Origin: Nesterenkonia populi
GTDB lineage: Bacteria > Actinomycetota > Actinomycetes > Actinomycetales > Micrococcaceae
Length of the DNA: 64,000 bases
NCBI RefSeq assembly: GCF_007994735.1
Contig: NZ_VOIL01000001.1
Coordinates: forward strand, 1,488,001-1,552,000
Direction: 5' to 3'
Shown here: positions 8,492-18,226 of the stretch, piece after piece
How positions within the stretch are numbered: the first letter of the stretch is position 1
Layout: every line of letters starts with the position of its first letter
The notes under the pieces: model-generated
Told to the model about the DNA's origin: nothing
Databases searched by the model: none
Seen by the model: the letters and a program-made list of their open reading frames with translations, nothing else
Position numbers and translations under genes: made by a program

Positions 8492-9211
8492 ATGCAATCG
8501 GTCCTCGACTTCCTCGCCGAACGGTGGAGCAGCCAAGCGGAAGCTGATCCCGCCATGGTGCTTGCGATCACCGGCGTGGTCGCACTCCTCACTCTGATCC
8601 CTCGCACCTGGCGGCTCCTGCGGCAGGCCGCCACGATCATCCATGAGATGGGACACGTCTTCGCCGCCTTGGTGAGCCGCCGCCGCGTGTCCGGCATCCG
8701 CCTGCACTCCGACACCTCAGGCGCCACTCTGACCTGGGGGAAGTCCCAAGGGCCTGGGCTGCTGCTCACCTTCCTCGCCGGCTACCCGGCCCCCGGGCTG
8801 TTGGCTGTGATTCTCGCCTGGCTTGCCTTGGCAGGGCACGCAGGGGCTGCGCTCACCGTCTACCAAGCGGTGGTGCTGCTGGCCCTGCTGCTGTCGCGGA
8901 ACCTGGTGGGCATTGCCTCCTGTCTCACGTCAGTGCTGGTGACCGGGGCGATCTGGTGGCACAACGACGCTGAGCTGATCGTCTACACCGTCGTTGCTCT
9001 TGCCGTGTTCTATGGGATTGCGGGGCTCCGCGGGACCTTGGACCTGTGGGGCAGCCACCTGTCTCGGCGGCAGTCATCCGCAGGCAGCGACGCCGCTCAG
9101 GCGGCTCGCGCCTGGGGCGCTCTGCCGCTTCCGGCATGGCTGTGGCTGATCTTCTTCCTGCTCATCAGCACGGGCTGCGCGGCCGCGGTGGTCTGGCTGC
9201 TGATCCTCTAG
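8492..9211 (+). CDS. M50B-like membrane metalloprotease
   Basis: 239 residues with an HEMGHVFAAL motif (HExxH zinc site of M50 proteases) after the first hydrophobic segment, followed by several transmembrane stretches and a final one at the C-terminus (WLWLIFFLLISTGCAAAVVW). This matches the peptidase M50B-like family of actinobacterial membrane proteins. The natural substrate is unknown. The start at 8492 follows a weak CAGAAT box by eight bases. Its 3' end overlaps the convergent methyltransferase by four bases. Confidence 0.75.
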   Translation: MQSVLDFLAERWSSQAEADPAMVLAITGVVALLTLIPRTWRLLRQAATIIHEMGHVFAALVSRRRVSGIRLHSDTSGATLTWGKSQGPGLLLTFLAGYPAPGLLAVILAWLALAGHAGAALTVYQAVVLLALLLSRNLVGIASCLTSVLVTGAIWWHNDAELIVYTVVALAVFYGIAGLRGTLDLWGSHLSRRQSSAGSDAAQAARAWGALPLPAWLWLIFFLLISTGCAAAVVWLLIL

Positions 9212-9816
9212 CCGGGCTGTGTCCGCCGCGCGCGGAGCACGACGTCGTAGAGAGCGCGCCCGGAGGCGGTGCGGCTCGTCTCGTAGGCCGATTCGACGTT
9301 CCACCCCGGCGTCCTGAAGAGTGCGGCGACCTCTGCCAGTGCCGCCGAGGCGCCGTGCAGGTGGCCGTGGTCCTCATGGGTGTGCCCCACAATCAGCAGG
9401 GTTCCCCCTGGGGTGACCCAGTCTGCGATCCGCAGGTACAGCTCGGTCTGCGGAACAGTGCTGTGCGCATAGGAGGTCGCCACCAGGTCAAAGGACTCCT
9501 GGGGCCGCCAGGCGGTCAGATCCGCCTCGACCCACTCAAGCCGGTCGGCGGACTCCGGGTCCATCTGGTCCGCGGCTGCCTGAGCTGCGCGGCCCAGCGC
9601 CTCGGCAGAGATGTCGGCACCGGTGACATGCCAGCCGGCCTGCGCCAGGGCGATGGCCTCGGCCCCCTGGCCGCAGCCTGCGTCCAGGGCCCTCCCCGGG
9701 ACCAGGTGCGCGGTCTCAGCCAGCAGATAAGGGTGCGGGGCGCGCCGCGGCGAGCGTCCGGCCTCCTCGTGTCCCCACTTGTGCTTCCAGAACTCTCGGT
9801 CGAATCCCTCGCTCAT
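9208..9816 (-). CDS. Class I SAM-dependent methyltransferase
   Basis: 202 residues with the SAM-binding motif ALDAGCGQGAEAIALAQ (about residues 40-57) and the acidic end of beta-strand 2 in VTGADIS. It resembles the small methyltransferases often encoded directly after a thioredoxin-reductase-like flavoprotein in actinobacteria. Its ATG overlaps the stop of a 48-codon upstream ORF as ATGA, so it is translationally coupled to that shortened ORF. The substrate is unknown. Confidence 0.82.
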   Translation of the reverse strand: MSEGFDREFWKHKWGHEEAGRSPRRAPHPYLLAETAHLVPGRALDAGCGQGAEAIALAQAGWHVTGADISAEALGRAAQAAADQMDPESADRLEWVEADLTAWRPQESFDLVATSYAHSTVPQTELYLRIADWVTPGGTLLIVGHTHEDHGHLHGASAALAEVAALFRTPGWNVESAYETSRTASGRALYDVVLRARRTQPG

Positions 9817-9959
9817 ATGGTCTGCTCCTCAGCCTCGGCCAGATCGAAGTCTTCGACCACCAGGGCCATATTCTCCGCGGAGCCGCCGCCGATGATGGCC
9901 GCATCCCAGAGCTCTCCGGCTGCGGTAGTGGTCGGCATGGTGAAATCAGAAGAAGTCAT
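9813..9959 (-). pseudogene. Internally deleted FAD/NAD(P) oxidoreductase, 48-codon in-frame remnant
   Basis: The ORF begins MTSSDFTMPTTTAAGELWDA, runs into the flavin dinucleotide-binding start AAIIGGGSA, then passes directly to ENMALVVEDFDLAEAEE and a stop. The first part is the N-terminus of a thioredoxin-reductase-like flavoprotein and the last 20 residues resemble its C-terminus; roughly 270 or more residues are missing. The reading frame, start and ATGA overlap with the methyltransferase survive. It sits between the divergent XRE-cupin regulator and the methyltransferase, the position where such a flavoprotein is normally found. Enzyme function must be lost; it may serve only as a translational leader. 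Confidence 0.6.
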
Positions 9960-9999
9960 GGCTCCAGCATGAGGCGAATCGTGTCAGCGTGAAAGACCA

Positions 10000-10016
10000 T
10001 TTGCAGGATCAGCAAA
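10000..10016. promoter_or_regulatory. Inverted repeat in the divergent promoter region, candidate XRE operator
   Basis: TTTGC and GCAAA arms flank a 7-base spacer (AGGATCA) between the shortened flavoprotein ORF and the XRE-cupin regulator. The location suits autoregulation and control of the divergent pair; the regulator assignment is inference. Confidence 0.4.
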
Positions 10017-10035
10017 ACATGACGACACTGTCCAC

Positions 10036-10602
10036 ATGAAGGAGCTGGAGCAGGTCGGGGTGCGCCTGAGGGCCGCGCGCACCGCCAAAGGCTGGACCCT
10101 GGAGCGGCTGGCCCGTGCGGCCGGGCTCTCCGCCAGCACTCTGTCCCGCCTGGAGTCGGGCAAGCGGCAGGCCAGCCTCGAGCTGCTGCTGCCGCTGACC
10201 CGCCAGCTCGGCATCGCCGTGGACGACCTCATCGCACCAGTGCACCAGGACCCGCGTGTGACCCGGGAAGGGTGGGAGGCTGAGGGCAGGAAGGTCTGCC
10301 CGCTCTCCCAGGAGAGCTCACCGGTCCACACCTACAAGATCCGCTTGCGCCCTGCCCCGGCCGTCTCAGCTGACGAGCTGAAGATGCATGACGGCTACGA
10401 GTGGCTCTACGTGCTCAGCGGAAGGATGCGTATCCAGCTGGGGGAGCGGGACATCATCCTCCACAAGGGCGAGGCGGCCGAGTTCGACACACTCACCCCG
10501 CACGCGCTCACCGCCGTCGGGCCCGAGGACGCGGAGATCATCAGCATCTTCAACGAGGCCGGAGCCAAGTTCCATACCCAATCGGCCCAGCAGAACCGCT
10601 AG
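10036..10602 (+). CDS. XRE-family regulator with C-terminal cupin domain
   Basis: 188 residues: N-terminal helix-turn-helix (about residues 8-60, including LARAAGLSASTLSRLESGKR) and a C-terminal cupin sensor domain (about residues 105-180, MHDGYEWLYVLSGRMRIQLGE). Such proteins bind a small effector through the cupin and regulate neighbouring genes. It is divergent from the shortened flavoprotein ORF and methyltransferase, its probable targets. The stop codon TAG forms the first three bases of the next gene's apparent -10 box. Confidence 0.87.
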   Translation: MKELEQVGVRLRAARTAKGWTLERLARAAGLSASTLSRLESGKRQASLELLLPLTRQLGIAVDDLIAPVHQDPRVTREGWEAEGRKVCPLSQESSPVHTYKIRLRPAPAVSADELKMHDGYEWLYVLSGRMRIQLGERDIILHKGEAAEFDTLTPHALTAVGPEDAEIISIFNEAGAKFHTQSAQQNR

Positions 10603-10605
10603 AGT
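10600..10605 (+). promoter_or_regulatory. -10 box TAGAGT built on the upstream stop codon
   Basis: TAGAGT includes the TAG stop of the XRE-cupin gene and ends six bases before the ATG at 10612, which lacks a Shine-Dalgarno sequence. The geometry fits a leaderless promoter. Confidence 0.5.
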
Positions 10606-10611
10606 TGAGAC

Positions 10612-11130
10612 ATGGCTCACGTTCTGACTGTCAACGGCAAAACCCCGCAGATCGGCGAAAGGGTCTTCCTGGCCCCCACCGCCGCGATCACCGGCGACGT
10701 GATCATGGAGAAGGACTCCTCGGCCTTCTACGGGGTCTCCGCCCGCGGGGACATCGACCAGATCATCGTCGGCGAAGGCACCAACCTGCAGGACAACGTG
10801 GTCCTGCACACTGAGCACGGCGACCCCTGCATCCTCGGCAAGGGCGTCTCGGTGGGCCACTCCGCCGTCGTCCACGGGGCCCGGGTCGGGGACCGCAGCC
10901 TCATCGGCATGAGTGCCACCGTCCTCAACGGAGCCGTCATCGGTGAGGAATGCCTCATCGCCGGCGGGGCCGTCGTGCTCGAAGGCACCGAGGTCCCGCC
11001 GCGCTCCCTGGTCGCCGGGGTGCCGGCCAAAGTCCGCCGGGAGCTCACCGAGGAGGAGATCGCCCACATCCGCGAGAACGGGGAGCGCTACCTCGGCTAC
11101 AAGGACCTCCACATCGACGCGATCCAGTGA
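10612..11130 (+). CDS. Gamma-carbonic anhydrase family protein
   Basis: 172 residues forming a left-handed beta-helix of hexapeptide repeats (about residues 15-150) ending in PPRSLVAGVPAKVRREL. The zinc histidines of the gamma class are visible in HTEHGD and VGHSAVVHG. Likely a trimeric carbonic anhydrase; many homologues have unproven activity, so family assignment is firmer than function. The gene appears leaderless and separately transcribed from the XRE regulator. Confidence 0.85.
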   Translation: MAHVLTVNGKTPQIGERVFLAPTAAITGDVIMEKDSSAFYGVSARGDIDQIIVGEGTNLQDNVVLHTEHGDPCILGKGVSVGHSAVVHGARVGDRSLIGMSATVLNGAVIGEECLIAGGAVVLEGTEVPPRSLVAGVPAKVRRELTEEEIAHIRENGERYLGYKDLHIDAIQ

Positions 11131-11137
11131 GCCTGAT

Positions 11138-11157
11138 GCGGACGCCACGGTGTCCGC
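11138..11157. terminator. GC-rich hairpin between the carbonic anhydrase gene and pheS
   Basis: An 8-bp stem (GCGGACGC with GTGTCCGC, one G-T pair, 4-base loop) just after the carbonic anhydrase stop. Probably a terminator. A TAGACT -10-like box for pheS follows at 11167-11172. Confidence 0.4.
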
Positions 11158-11169
11158 GCGGGCACGTAG

Positions 11170-12276
<1,107 letters not shown>

Positions 12277-12278
12277 GC

Positions 12279-14819
12279 ATGCGCATCCCGCTCTCATGGA
12301 TCCGTGAGTACACGCAGTTCCCGGCCTCCGGCACGGCAGAGGACCTCATGGCCGAGCTGGTGAAGGTCGGGCTTGAGGAGGAGGACGTCCACGCCCCCGA
12401 GCTGACTGGCCCCATCGTGGTCGGGCAGGTGCTGGAGAAGACGCCCGAGCCGCAGAAGAACGGCAAGACCATCAACTGGTGCCGGGTCCGGGTGGTCCCC
12501 GAGGGTGAGCAGCAGACCCTCACCGGTGAGGGCATCGATCCCTCCGGGGTGCAGGGCATCGTCTGCGGCGCCCACAACTTCGAGGTCGGCGACAAAGTCG
12601 TGGTGACGCTGCCCGGCGCCGTGCTGCCCGGCGGCTTCCGGATCAGTGCCCGCACCACCTACGGCCACCTCTCCGCCGGCATGATCGCCTCCGTCAAGGA
12701 GCTCGGCATCGGGGAGGACCACGCCGGCATCCTCGTGCTCTCCGCGCTCGGGCTGGACCCCGAGCCCGGCACGGACGCCATGGAGCTGCTGGAGCTGTAT
12801 GACTCGGCCGCTGAGATCAACGTGACCCCGGACCGCGGCTATGCCTTCAGCATCCGCGGCGCAGCGCGCGAGTACGCTCACGCCACCGGCACTCCCTTCA
12901 CTGACCCGGCTGAGCAGGTCCAGGTGAAGGAGCCTGCGGCTCCCGGGCACGAGGTGGTCCTCAATGATCTCGCGCCCATCTACGGCACCCCCGGATGCAG
13001 CGTCTTCAACGCCCGGACAGTCACTGAGATCGACGCGACCGTGCCCACACCCAGCTGGATGGTCTCCCGTCTGCGTCTGGCCGGCATGCGACCCATCAAC
13101 GTGGTGGTGGACATCTCCAACTACGTGATGCTCGAGCTCGGCCAGCCCAACCACTGCTATGACGCCGCCACGCTCGAAGGGCCCATCACCGTTCGCCGGG
13201 CGTTCCCCGACGAGAAGCTCATCACCCTGGACGAGAAGGAGCGTGAGCTCCACACCGAGGACCTCCTCATCGCCGATGACGCCGGACCCATCGGCATCGC
13301 CGGGGTGATGGGCGGTGTCCGCACGGAGGTCAGCGATGACACCGCGGAGGTGATCATCGAGGCCGCCCACTTCGACCCCATCACGGTCAGCCGGTCCAAG
13401 CGTCGCCACAAGCTGCCCTCCGAGGCGTCCAAGCGCTTCGAGCGGGGCACTGACCCTCAGCTTCCAGCCATCGCCGCCCAGCGCGTCGCTGATCTGCTCG
13501 TGGCACTGGCCGGAGGAACCGACACCGGTGAGGCCACTCAGGTCGGCGAGCCCCAGCTCCCGGGCGCCATCCATCTGGATGCGGCACTGCCCGCCCAGCT
13601 GACCGGCGTGGACTACAGCCGCGAGCAGGTCATCGACCTGCTCCAGCAGATCGGAGCCCAGGTCGAGGAGGTCGGCGAGAAGCAGCTGCTGGTCACCCCG
13701 CCCACCTGGCGGCCGGACATCACCATCCCGGAAGCCCTGGTGGAGGAGATCGCCCGGCTCGCCGGCTATGACCAGATCCCTTCCCGGCTGCCCGCAGCGC
13801 CGGCCGGGCGCGGCCTCACCGCCGCCCAGCGCCGTCGTCGCCGGGTCAGCTCCGCGCTGGCGTCCGCCGGGTACACCGAGGTGCTCAGCTACCCGTTCTA
13901 CTCCGAGGAGGCCAACACTCTCTTCGGGAAGGCAGACGGCTCTGAGCGGACGCTGCCGATGGTTCGCCTGGCGAATCCGATCGCCAGCCAGTACCCGACG
14001 CTGCGCCGCACCGTGCTCCCGGGTCTGCTGGAGGCGCTGCGCCGCAACGTCTCCCGGGGCCTGCGTGATCTTGCGCTGTATGAGACCGGCGGCGTCTTCC
14101 TGCCCAGGGAGCAGTTCGGAAGCACGGAGATCCCGGGTTTGGGCACCTACCCGGGCGATGAGGTGATTGCCCAGCTCAACGCCGGCATCCCTGATCAGCC
14201 GCAGCATCTGGCCGTCGCGCTGTCCGGCCGTGAGCCCGCTGACGCCCCTGGTGAGCAGGGGCGCGCCCGTGACTGGGCGGACGCCGTGGAGGCTGCCCGG
14301 AAGGCGGCTGACCTTCTGCACGTGGAGCTCATCGTGGTTCAGGGTCAGCACCAGGCGTTCCACCCGGGCCGCACCGCCGAGCTGAAGCTGGGGGAGGCGA
14401 CGGTCGGCTATGCCGGTGAGCTGCACCCCAGAGTGGTCGAGGCCTGGGACCTGCCCGAGCGCACCAGCGTGATGGAGCTGAACCTCAGCGCACTCCTCGA
14501 CGCGGCACCGGAGAAGGTCCTCGCTGAGCCGCTCTCCACCTACCCGGCCACCACCCAGGACGTGGCGCTCATCGTTGATGCCGGTCTGCCCGCCGCGGAT
14601 CTGCAGGCCGCACTGAACGAGGGCGCCGGCGAGCTGCTGGAGCACATCGAGCTGTTCGACGTGTACTCCGGAACCGGCATTGAGGACGGTAAGAAGTCCA
14701 TGGCCTACGCCATGCGCTTCCGTGCTGGGGACCGCACCCTCACCGCCGAGGAAGCCTCCGAGGCTCGCTCAGCCGCCGTCGCCCTCGCCCAGCGGCGCCA
14801 CGGAGCCGTGCAGCGCTGA
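12279..14819 (+). CDS. pheT: Phenylalanine-tRNA ligase beta subunit
   Basis: 846 residues with the expected PheT order: N-terminal tRNA-binding OB domain (about residues 40-155), B3/B4 editing domain, B5 domain, the inactive class II core (HLAVALSGREP region) and a C-terminal ferredoxin-fold anticodon-binding domain (PATTQDVALIVDAGLPAADL). Directly follows pheS in one operon. Complete and undisturbed. Confidence 0.97.
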   Translation: MRIPLSWIREYTQFPASGTAEDLMAELVKVGLEEEDVHAPELTGPIVVGQVLEKTPEPQKNGKTINWCRVRVVPEGEQQTLTGEGIDPSGVQGIVCGAHNFEVGDKVVVTLPGAVLPGGFRISARTTYGHLSAGMIASVKELGIGEDHAGILVLSALGLDPEPGTDAMELLELYDSAAEINVTPDRGYAFSIRGAAREYAHATGTPFTDPAEQVQVKEPAAPGHEVVLNDLAPIYGTPGCSVFNARTVTEIDATVPTPSWMVSRLRLAGMRPINVVVDISNYVMLELGQPNHCYDAATLEGPITVRRAFPDEKLITLDEKERELHTEDLLIADDAGPIGIAGVMGGVRTEVSDDTAEVIIEAAHFDPITVSRSKRRHKLPSEASKRFERGTDPQLPAIAAQRVADLLVALAGGTDTGEATQVGEPQLPGAIHLDAALPAQLTGVDYSREQVIDLLQQIGAQVEEVGEKQLLVTPPTWRPDITIPEALVEEIARLAGYDQIPSRLPAAPAGRGLTAAQRRRRRVSSALASAGYTEVLSYPFYSEEANTLFGKADGSERTLPMVRLANPIASQYPTLRRTVLPGLLEALRRNVSRGLRDLALYETGGVFLPREQFGSTEIPGLGTYPGDEVIAQLNAGIPDQPQHLAVALSGREPADAPGEQGRARDWADAVEAARKAADLLHVELIVVQGQHQAFHPGRTAELKLGEATVGYAGELHPRVVEAWDLPERTSVMELNLSALLDAAPEKVLAEPLSTYPATTQDVALIVDAGLPAADLQAALNEGAGELLEHIELFDVYSGTGIEDGKKSMAYAMRFRAGDRTLTAEEASEARSAAVALAQRRHGAVQR

Positions 14820-14861
14820 CCTGCTGCGCTGAAGAGCGGCCATGGCTGTGGCTGCAGTCGC

Positions 14862-15869
14862 TCAGGGCTTCAGCAGCAGCTTGCCGGTGGTGCGGCGGCT
14901 CTCGAGGTCCTCATGGGCCTGGCCGGCTTCTGCCAGCGGGTAGGTCTCCCCGATGCTCAGGGACAGGGTTCCTTCGCTGAGGTGGTGGAACAGTTCGGTG
15001 TAGCGCCAGGTGCGCTCCTCCGCGTTCTGCAGGTACCAGTGGATTGCTGGCCGGGTGACGTAGAGCCCGCCTCGCCTGTTGAGGTCCTGCAGATCGTAGG
15101 GAGGCACCTGCCCGGATGCCCCGCCGAAGAGCACGAGCACTCCGCGCACCGCCAAGGATTCCAGTGAGCCCTCGAAGGTGTCCTTGCCCACTCCGTCGTA
15201 GACCGCAGAGACGCCCTCGCTGTTGGTGATCTGGCGGACCTTCGCCGGGAAGTCCTCGTAGGGGATGACATGGTCAGCGCCGGCGTCCTCAGCGATCTTG
15301 GCCTTCTCCGGGGTGGAGGTGGTGGTGATGACCCGAGCGCCTCGGGCCTTGAGCAGCTGGGTGAGGATCTGCCCGACCCCGCCGGCCCCGGCATGGGTGA
15401 GGACAGTCTCACCGGGGGACACGCGGTAGGTGGAGCTGATCAGGTAATGGGCGGTGATGCCCTGCAGCGGCAATGCTGCCGCCTGCTCATCGGAGATCTC
15501 ATCCGGGACCGCCACGGCCTTCTCGGCGTCGACCAGGAAGTGGGAGGCGTAGGTGCCGGTGGCGGCCTCGCAGGTGGTGACCCGCTGGCCGATGTGAAAG
15601 GTCTCCACGTCATCGCCGGCAGCCAGGATCTCTCCTGCGCCTTCAGCGCCAGGGGTAAAGGGGTATTCGACGGGGTAGACGCCGCTGCGCTGGTAGGTCT
15701 CGATGAAGTTGACCCCGGCGGAGGCGGTCCGGACCAGCAGCTGGCCCGGACCCGGCTCCGGTGCGGTGACATCGGCGACCTCGAAGACTTCGGGGCCTCC
15801 GGCCTCACGGGCCCGGACCACAGTGGCGTAGTCGGGGAGGTCCTCGGGATAGACGGTCGGCTCGCTCAT
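14862..15869 (-). CDS. NADPH:quinone reductase
   Basis: 335 residues of the zeta-crystallin/QorA type: N-terminal GroES-like domain (GVNFIETYQRSGVYPVEYPF) and NADPH-binding Rossmann domain with THAGAGGVGQILTQLLKARG. Reduces quinones by one or two electrons using NADPH. The frame continues upstream to 15980, but the start at 15869 (MSEPTVYPEDLP) is chosen because TACCCT ends six bases before it and the upstream extension overlaps the argC control region. Converges with pheT and diverges from argC. Confidence 0.86.
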   Translation of the reverse strand: MSEPTVYPEDLPDYATVVRAREAGGPEVFEVADVTAPEPGPGQLLVRTASAGVNFIETYQRSGVYPVEYPFTPGAEGAGEILAAGDDVETFHIGQRVTTCEAATGTYASHFLVDAEKAVAVPDEISDEQAAALPLQGITAHYLISSTYRVSPGETVLTHAGAGGVGQILTQLLKARGARVITTTSTPEKAKIAEDAGADHVIPYEDFPAKVRQITNSEGVSAVYDGVGKDTFEGSLESLAVRGVLVLFGGASGQVPPYDLQDLNRRGGLYVTRPAIHWYLQNAEERTWRYTELFHHLSEGTLSLSIGETYPLAEAGQAHEDLESRRTTGKLLLKP

Positions 15870-15875
15870 GGGTTC

Positions 15876-15881
15876 AGGGTA
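15876..15881 (-). promoter_or_regulatory. -10 box TACCCT, probable leaderless promoter of the quinone reductase
   Basis: On the minus strand TACCCT ends six bases before the ATG at 15869; no ribosome-binding site is present. Confidence 0.4.
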
Positions 15882-15927
15882 CCGAACACGTGTATCAGGT
15901 CGAAGAGAGGAGATCTGGACCTGTAAT

Positions 15928-15960
15928 GCATAAATATTGAGGATGCTGCATATTTGTGCA
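15928..15960. promoter_or_regulatory. Paired ARG boxes, candidate ArgR operator of argC
   Basis: CATAAATATT and CTGCATATTTGTGCA are separated by seven bases immediately upstream of argC. The same two motifs with the same 7-base gap occur in inverted orientation before argG. The second motif is nearly palindromic (TGCA, six bases, TGCA) and contains the presumed -10 box (CATATT). ArgR is encoded at the end of this operon. Confidence 0.7.
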
Positions 15961-15963
15961 ACG

Positions 15964-17001
15964 ATGGATCGCATGCTCAAAGCTGCTGTCTCCGGAGCCT
16001 CCGGCTACGCCGGCGGTGAGGTTCTGCGCCTGCTCGCCGGCCACCCCGAGGTCGAGGTCACCACCGTCACCGCCCACTCCAATGCGGGGGAGCGGCTCGG
16101 CGCCCTCCAGCCGCACCTGCTGACCCTGGCTGACAAGATCCTCACCGAGACCACTGCCGAGAACCTGGCTGGGCACGATGTCGTGTTCCTGGCACTGCCG
16201 CACGGCGCCTCCGGTGAGATCGCCGCGCAGCTGGGAGAGGACACTGTGGTGATCGACGCCGCCGCCGACCACCGGCTCGAGTCCCCTGAGGCCTGGCAGA
16301 AGTTCTACGGCTCCGAGCACCAGGGCACCTGGCCCTATGGGCTGCCCGAGCTTCCCGGCCAGCGCCCCAAGCTGCTGGGCGCCCGGCGGATCGCCGTCCC
16401 CGGCTGCTACCCGACCACCGCGCTGCTCGGCATGGCCCCCGCATTCGCCGAGAACCTGGTGGAGCCGCGCGACGTCGTCGTCGTCGCCGCCACAGGTGCC
16501 TCCGGGGCCGGCAAATCGATGAAGCCGCACCTGCTGGGCTCCGAGGTGATGGGTGGGATGAGCCCCTACGGCGTGGGAGGGGGCCACCGCCACACCCCCG
16601 AGCTGGAGCAGGGCCTCAGCTGGGTGGCCGGCGAGGAGGTCCAGGTCTCCTTCACCCCCACCCTGGCGCCGATGTCCCGCGGCATCCTGGCGACCTCCAC
16701 CGCTAAGGTCCGGCCCGGAGCCACGGAGCAGTCACTCCGCGAGGCCTACCGCTCCCACTACGACGAGGAGCCCTTCGTCCACCTGCTGCCCGAGGGGCAG
16801 TGGCCGGCCACCAAACAGGTGGTGGGCTCCAACCACGTCACGATCCAGGTCGCCCTGGATGAGCATGCCGGCCGGGCGATCATCTGCTCCGCCTCGGACA
16901 ACCTCGCCAAAGGCACCGCCGGCGGTGCCGTCCAATCCATGAACCTCGCCCTGGGCCTCGAGGAGACCCTCGGCCTGAACCTGCTGGGAGTCGCCCCGTG
17001 A
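15964..17001 (+). CDS. argC: N-acetyl-gamma-glutamyl-phosphate reductase
   Basis: Third step of arginine synthesis: NADPH reduction of N-acetylglutamyl phosphate. N-terminal NADP-binding motif SGASGYAGGEVLRLL and catalytic Cys in VPGCYPTTALLG (residue 148). The ATG at 15964 lies nine bases after CATATT and has no Shine-Dalgarno, suggesting a leaderless message; the ATG at 15973 (MLKAAVSGASG) is an equally possible start. First gene of argCJBDFR; its stop overlaps the argJ GTG by four bases. Confidence 0.95.
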   Translation: MDRMLKAAVSGASGYAGGEVLRLLAGHPEVEVTTVTAHSNAGERLGALQPHLLTLADKILTETTAENLAGHDVVFLALPHGASGEIAAQLGEDTVVIDAAADHRLESPEAWQKFYGSEHQGTWPYGLPELPGQRPKLLGARRIAVPGCYPTTALLGMAPAFAENLVEPRDVVVVAATGASGAGKSMKPHLLGSEVMGGMSPYGVGGGHRHTPELEQGLSWVAGEEVQVSFTPTLAPMSRGILATSTAKVRPGATEQSLREAYRSHYDEEPFVHLLPEGQWPATKQVVGSNHVTIQVALDEHAGRAIICSASDNLAKGTAGGAVQSMNLALGLEETLGLNLLGVAP

Positions 17002-18197
17002 GCACAGAGAACGCCGCCGGAATCACCGCACCCGCCGGATTCCTCGCCGCAGGAGCGGTCGCGGGGCTGAAGTCTGAGGGCCGCGACGTCGCACTGGTGG
17101 TCAATACCGGCCCGGACAAGCACGCAGCCGCCGTCTTCACCACCAACCGGGTGGCCGCAGCGCCGGTGCTGTGGTCACGCCAGGTCATCGCAGACGGCCG
17201 CGCAGACGCCGTGATTCTCAACTCCGGCGGGGCGAATGCCTGCACCGGGGCGCCCGGCTTCGCGGACACCCACACCACCGCGGAGACGGTGGCGGAGAAG
17301 CTGACGGCGGGCGGCCATGATGTCTCCGCCGGGGATGTGCTGGTCTGCTCCACCGGGCTGATCGGCGTCCGTTTGAACATGCCCGCCCTGCTGGGCGGCG
17401 TGGACCGGACGGCCAGCGCTCTGTCGGGGGACGTCGAGGCCGGGGCTGCGGCGGCCGACGCCATCCGCACCACCGACACTGTCTCCAAGACCGAGGTCCG
17501 CGCCGGGAACGGGTTCACCATCGGCGGGATGGCCAAGGGAGCGGGGATGCTCGCCCCCGGGATGGCCACCATGCTCTCGGTGATCACCACCGACGCCGTG
17601 ATCAGTCAGGAGCATCTTGATGCCGCCCTGCGGGAGGCGGTGCGGGTCAGCTTCAACCGGGCCGATTCCGACGGCTGCATGTCCACCAACGACACAGTGA
17701 TTGCGATGGCCTCCGGCGCACACCCTGAGGCCGACCCCTCCGGTGCGGACCTCAGCGAGTTCCAGGCGGCGCTCACCGAGGTCTGCCAGTCCCTGGCCGC
17801 CCAGCTCATCGCTGACGCCGAGGGTGCCCACCATGAGATCGCCATCCGCACCGCCAACGCCGTCGATGAGGAGCAGGCCGAGACCGCCGGCCGCGCCGTT
17901 GCCCGCTCCAACCTGTTCAAGACCGCCATCTTCGGCCAGGACCCCAACTGGGGGCGGGTGCTCTCCGCGGTCGGCACTACTGACGTTGAGTTCGACCCGA
18001 GCGCCATCGACGTCGCCGTCAACGGAATCTGGGTCTGCCGGGCCGGAGGCATCGGGGAGGACCGCGCGCTCGTGGACCTGACCGGCCGGAAGGTGGACGT
18101 CACCATCGACCTGAAGGCCGGCGCGGCCGAGGCCACCATCCTCACCAACGACCTCACGCACGACTACGTGCATGAGAACAGTGCCTATTCCTCCTGA
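16998..18197 (+). CDS. argJ: Bifunctional ornithine acetyltransferase / N-acetylglutamate synthase
   Basis: 399 residues. Transfers the acetyl group from N-acetylornithine to glutamate, recycling acetyl in the arginine pathway. The protein self-cleaves before the conserved Thr; here Thr191 in PGMATMLSVITTDA fits. GTG start overlapping the argC stop. The presence of argJ means the cyclic acetyl pathway, so a separate ArgE is unnecessary. Confidence 0.96.
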   Translation: MSTENAAGITAPAGFLAAGAVAGLKSEGRDVALVVNTGPDKHAAAVFTTNRVAAAPVLWSRQVIADGRADAVILNSGGANACTGAPGFADTHTTAETVAEKLTAGGHDVSAGDVLVCSTGLIGVRLNMPALLGGVDRTASALSGDVEAGAAAADAIRTTDTVSKTEVRAGNGFTIGGMAKGAGMLAPGMATMLSVITTDAVISQEHLDAALREAVRVSFNRADSDGCMSTNDTVIAMASGAHPEADPSGADLSEFQAALTEVCQSLAAQLIADAEGAHHEIAIRTANAVDEEQAETAGRAVARSNLFKTAIFGQDPNWGRVLSAVGTTDVEFDPSAIDVAVNGIWVCRAGGIGEDRALVDLTGRKVDVTIDLKAGAAEATILTNDLTHDYVHENSAYSS

Positions 18198-18226
18198 AGA
18201 CGCTTACTCGACCTGATTGAGCCACC

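Noticed and set aside
12294..14645. 783-residue minus-strand open frame
   Set aside because: Antisense shadow of pheT with no recognisable domain.
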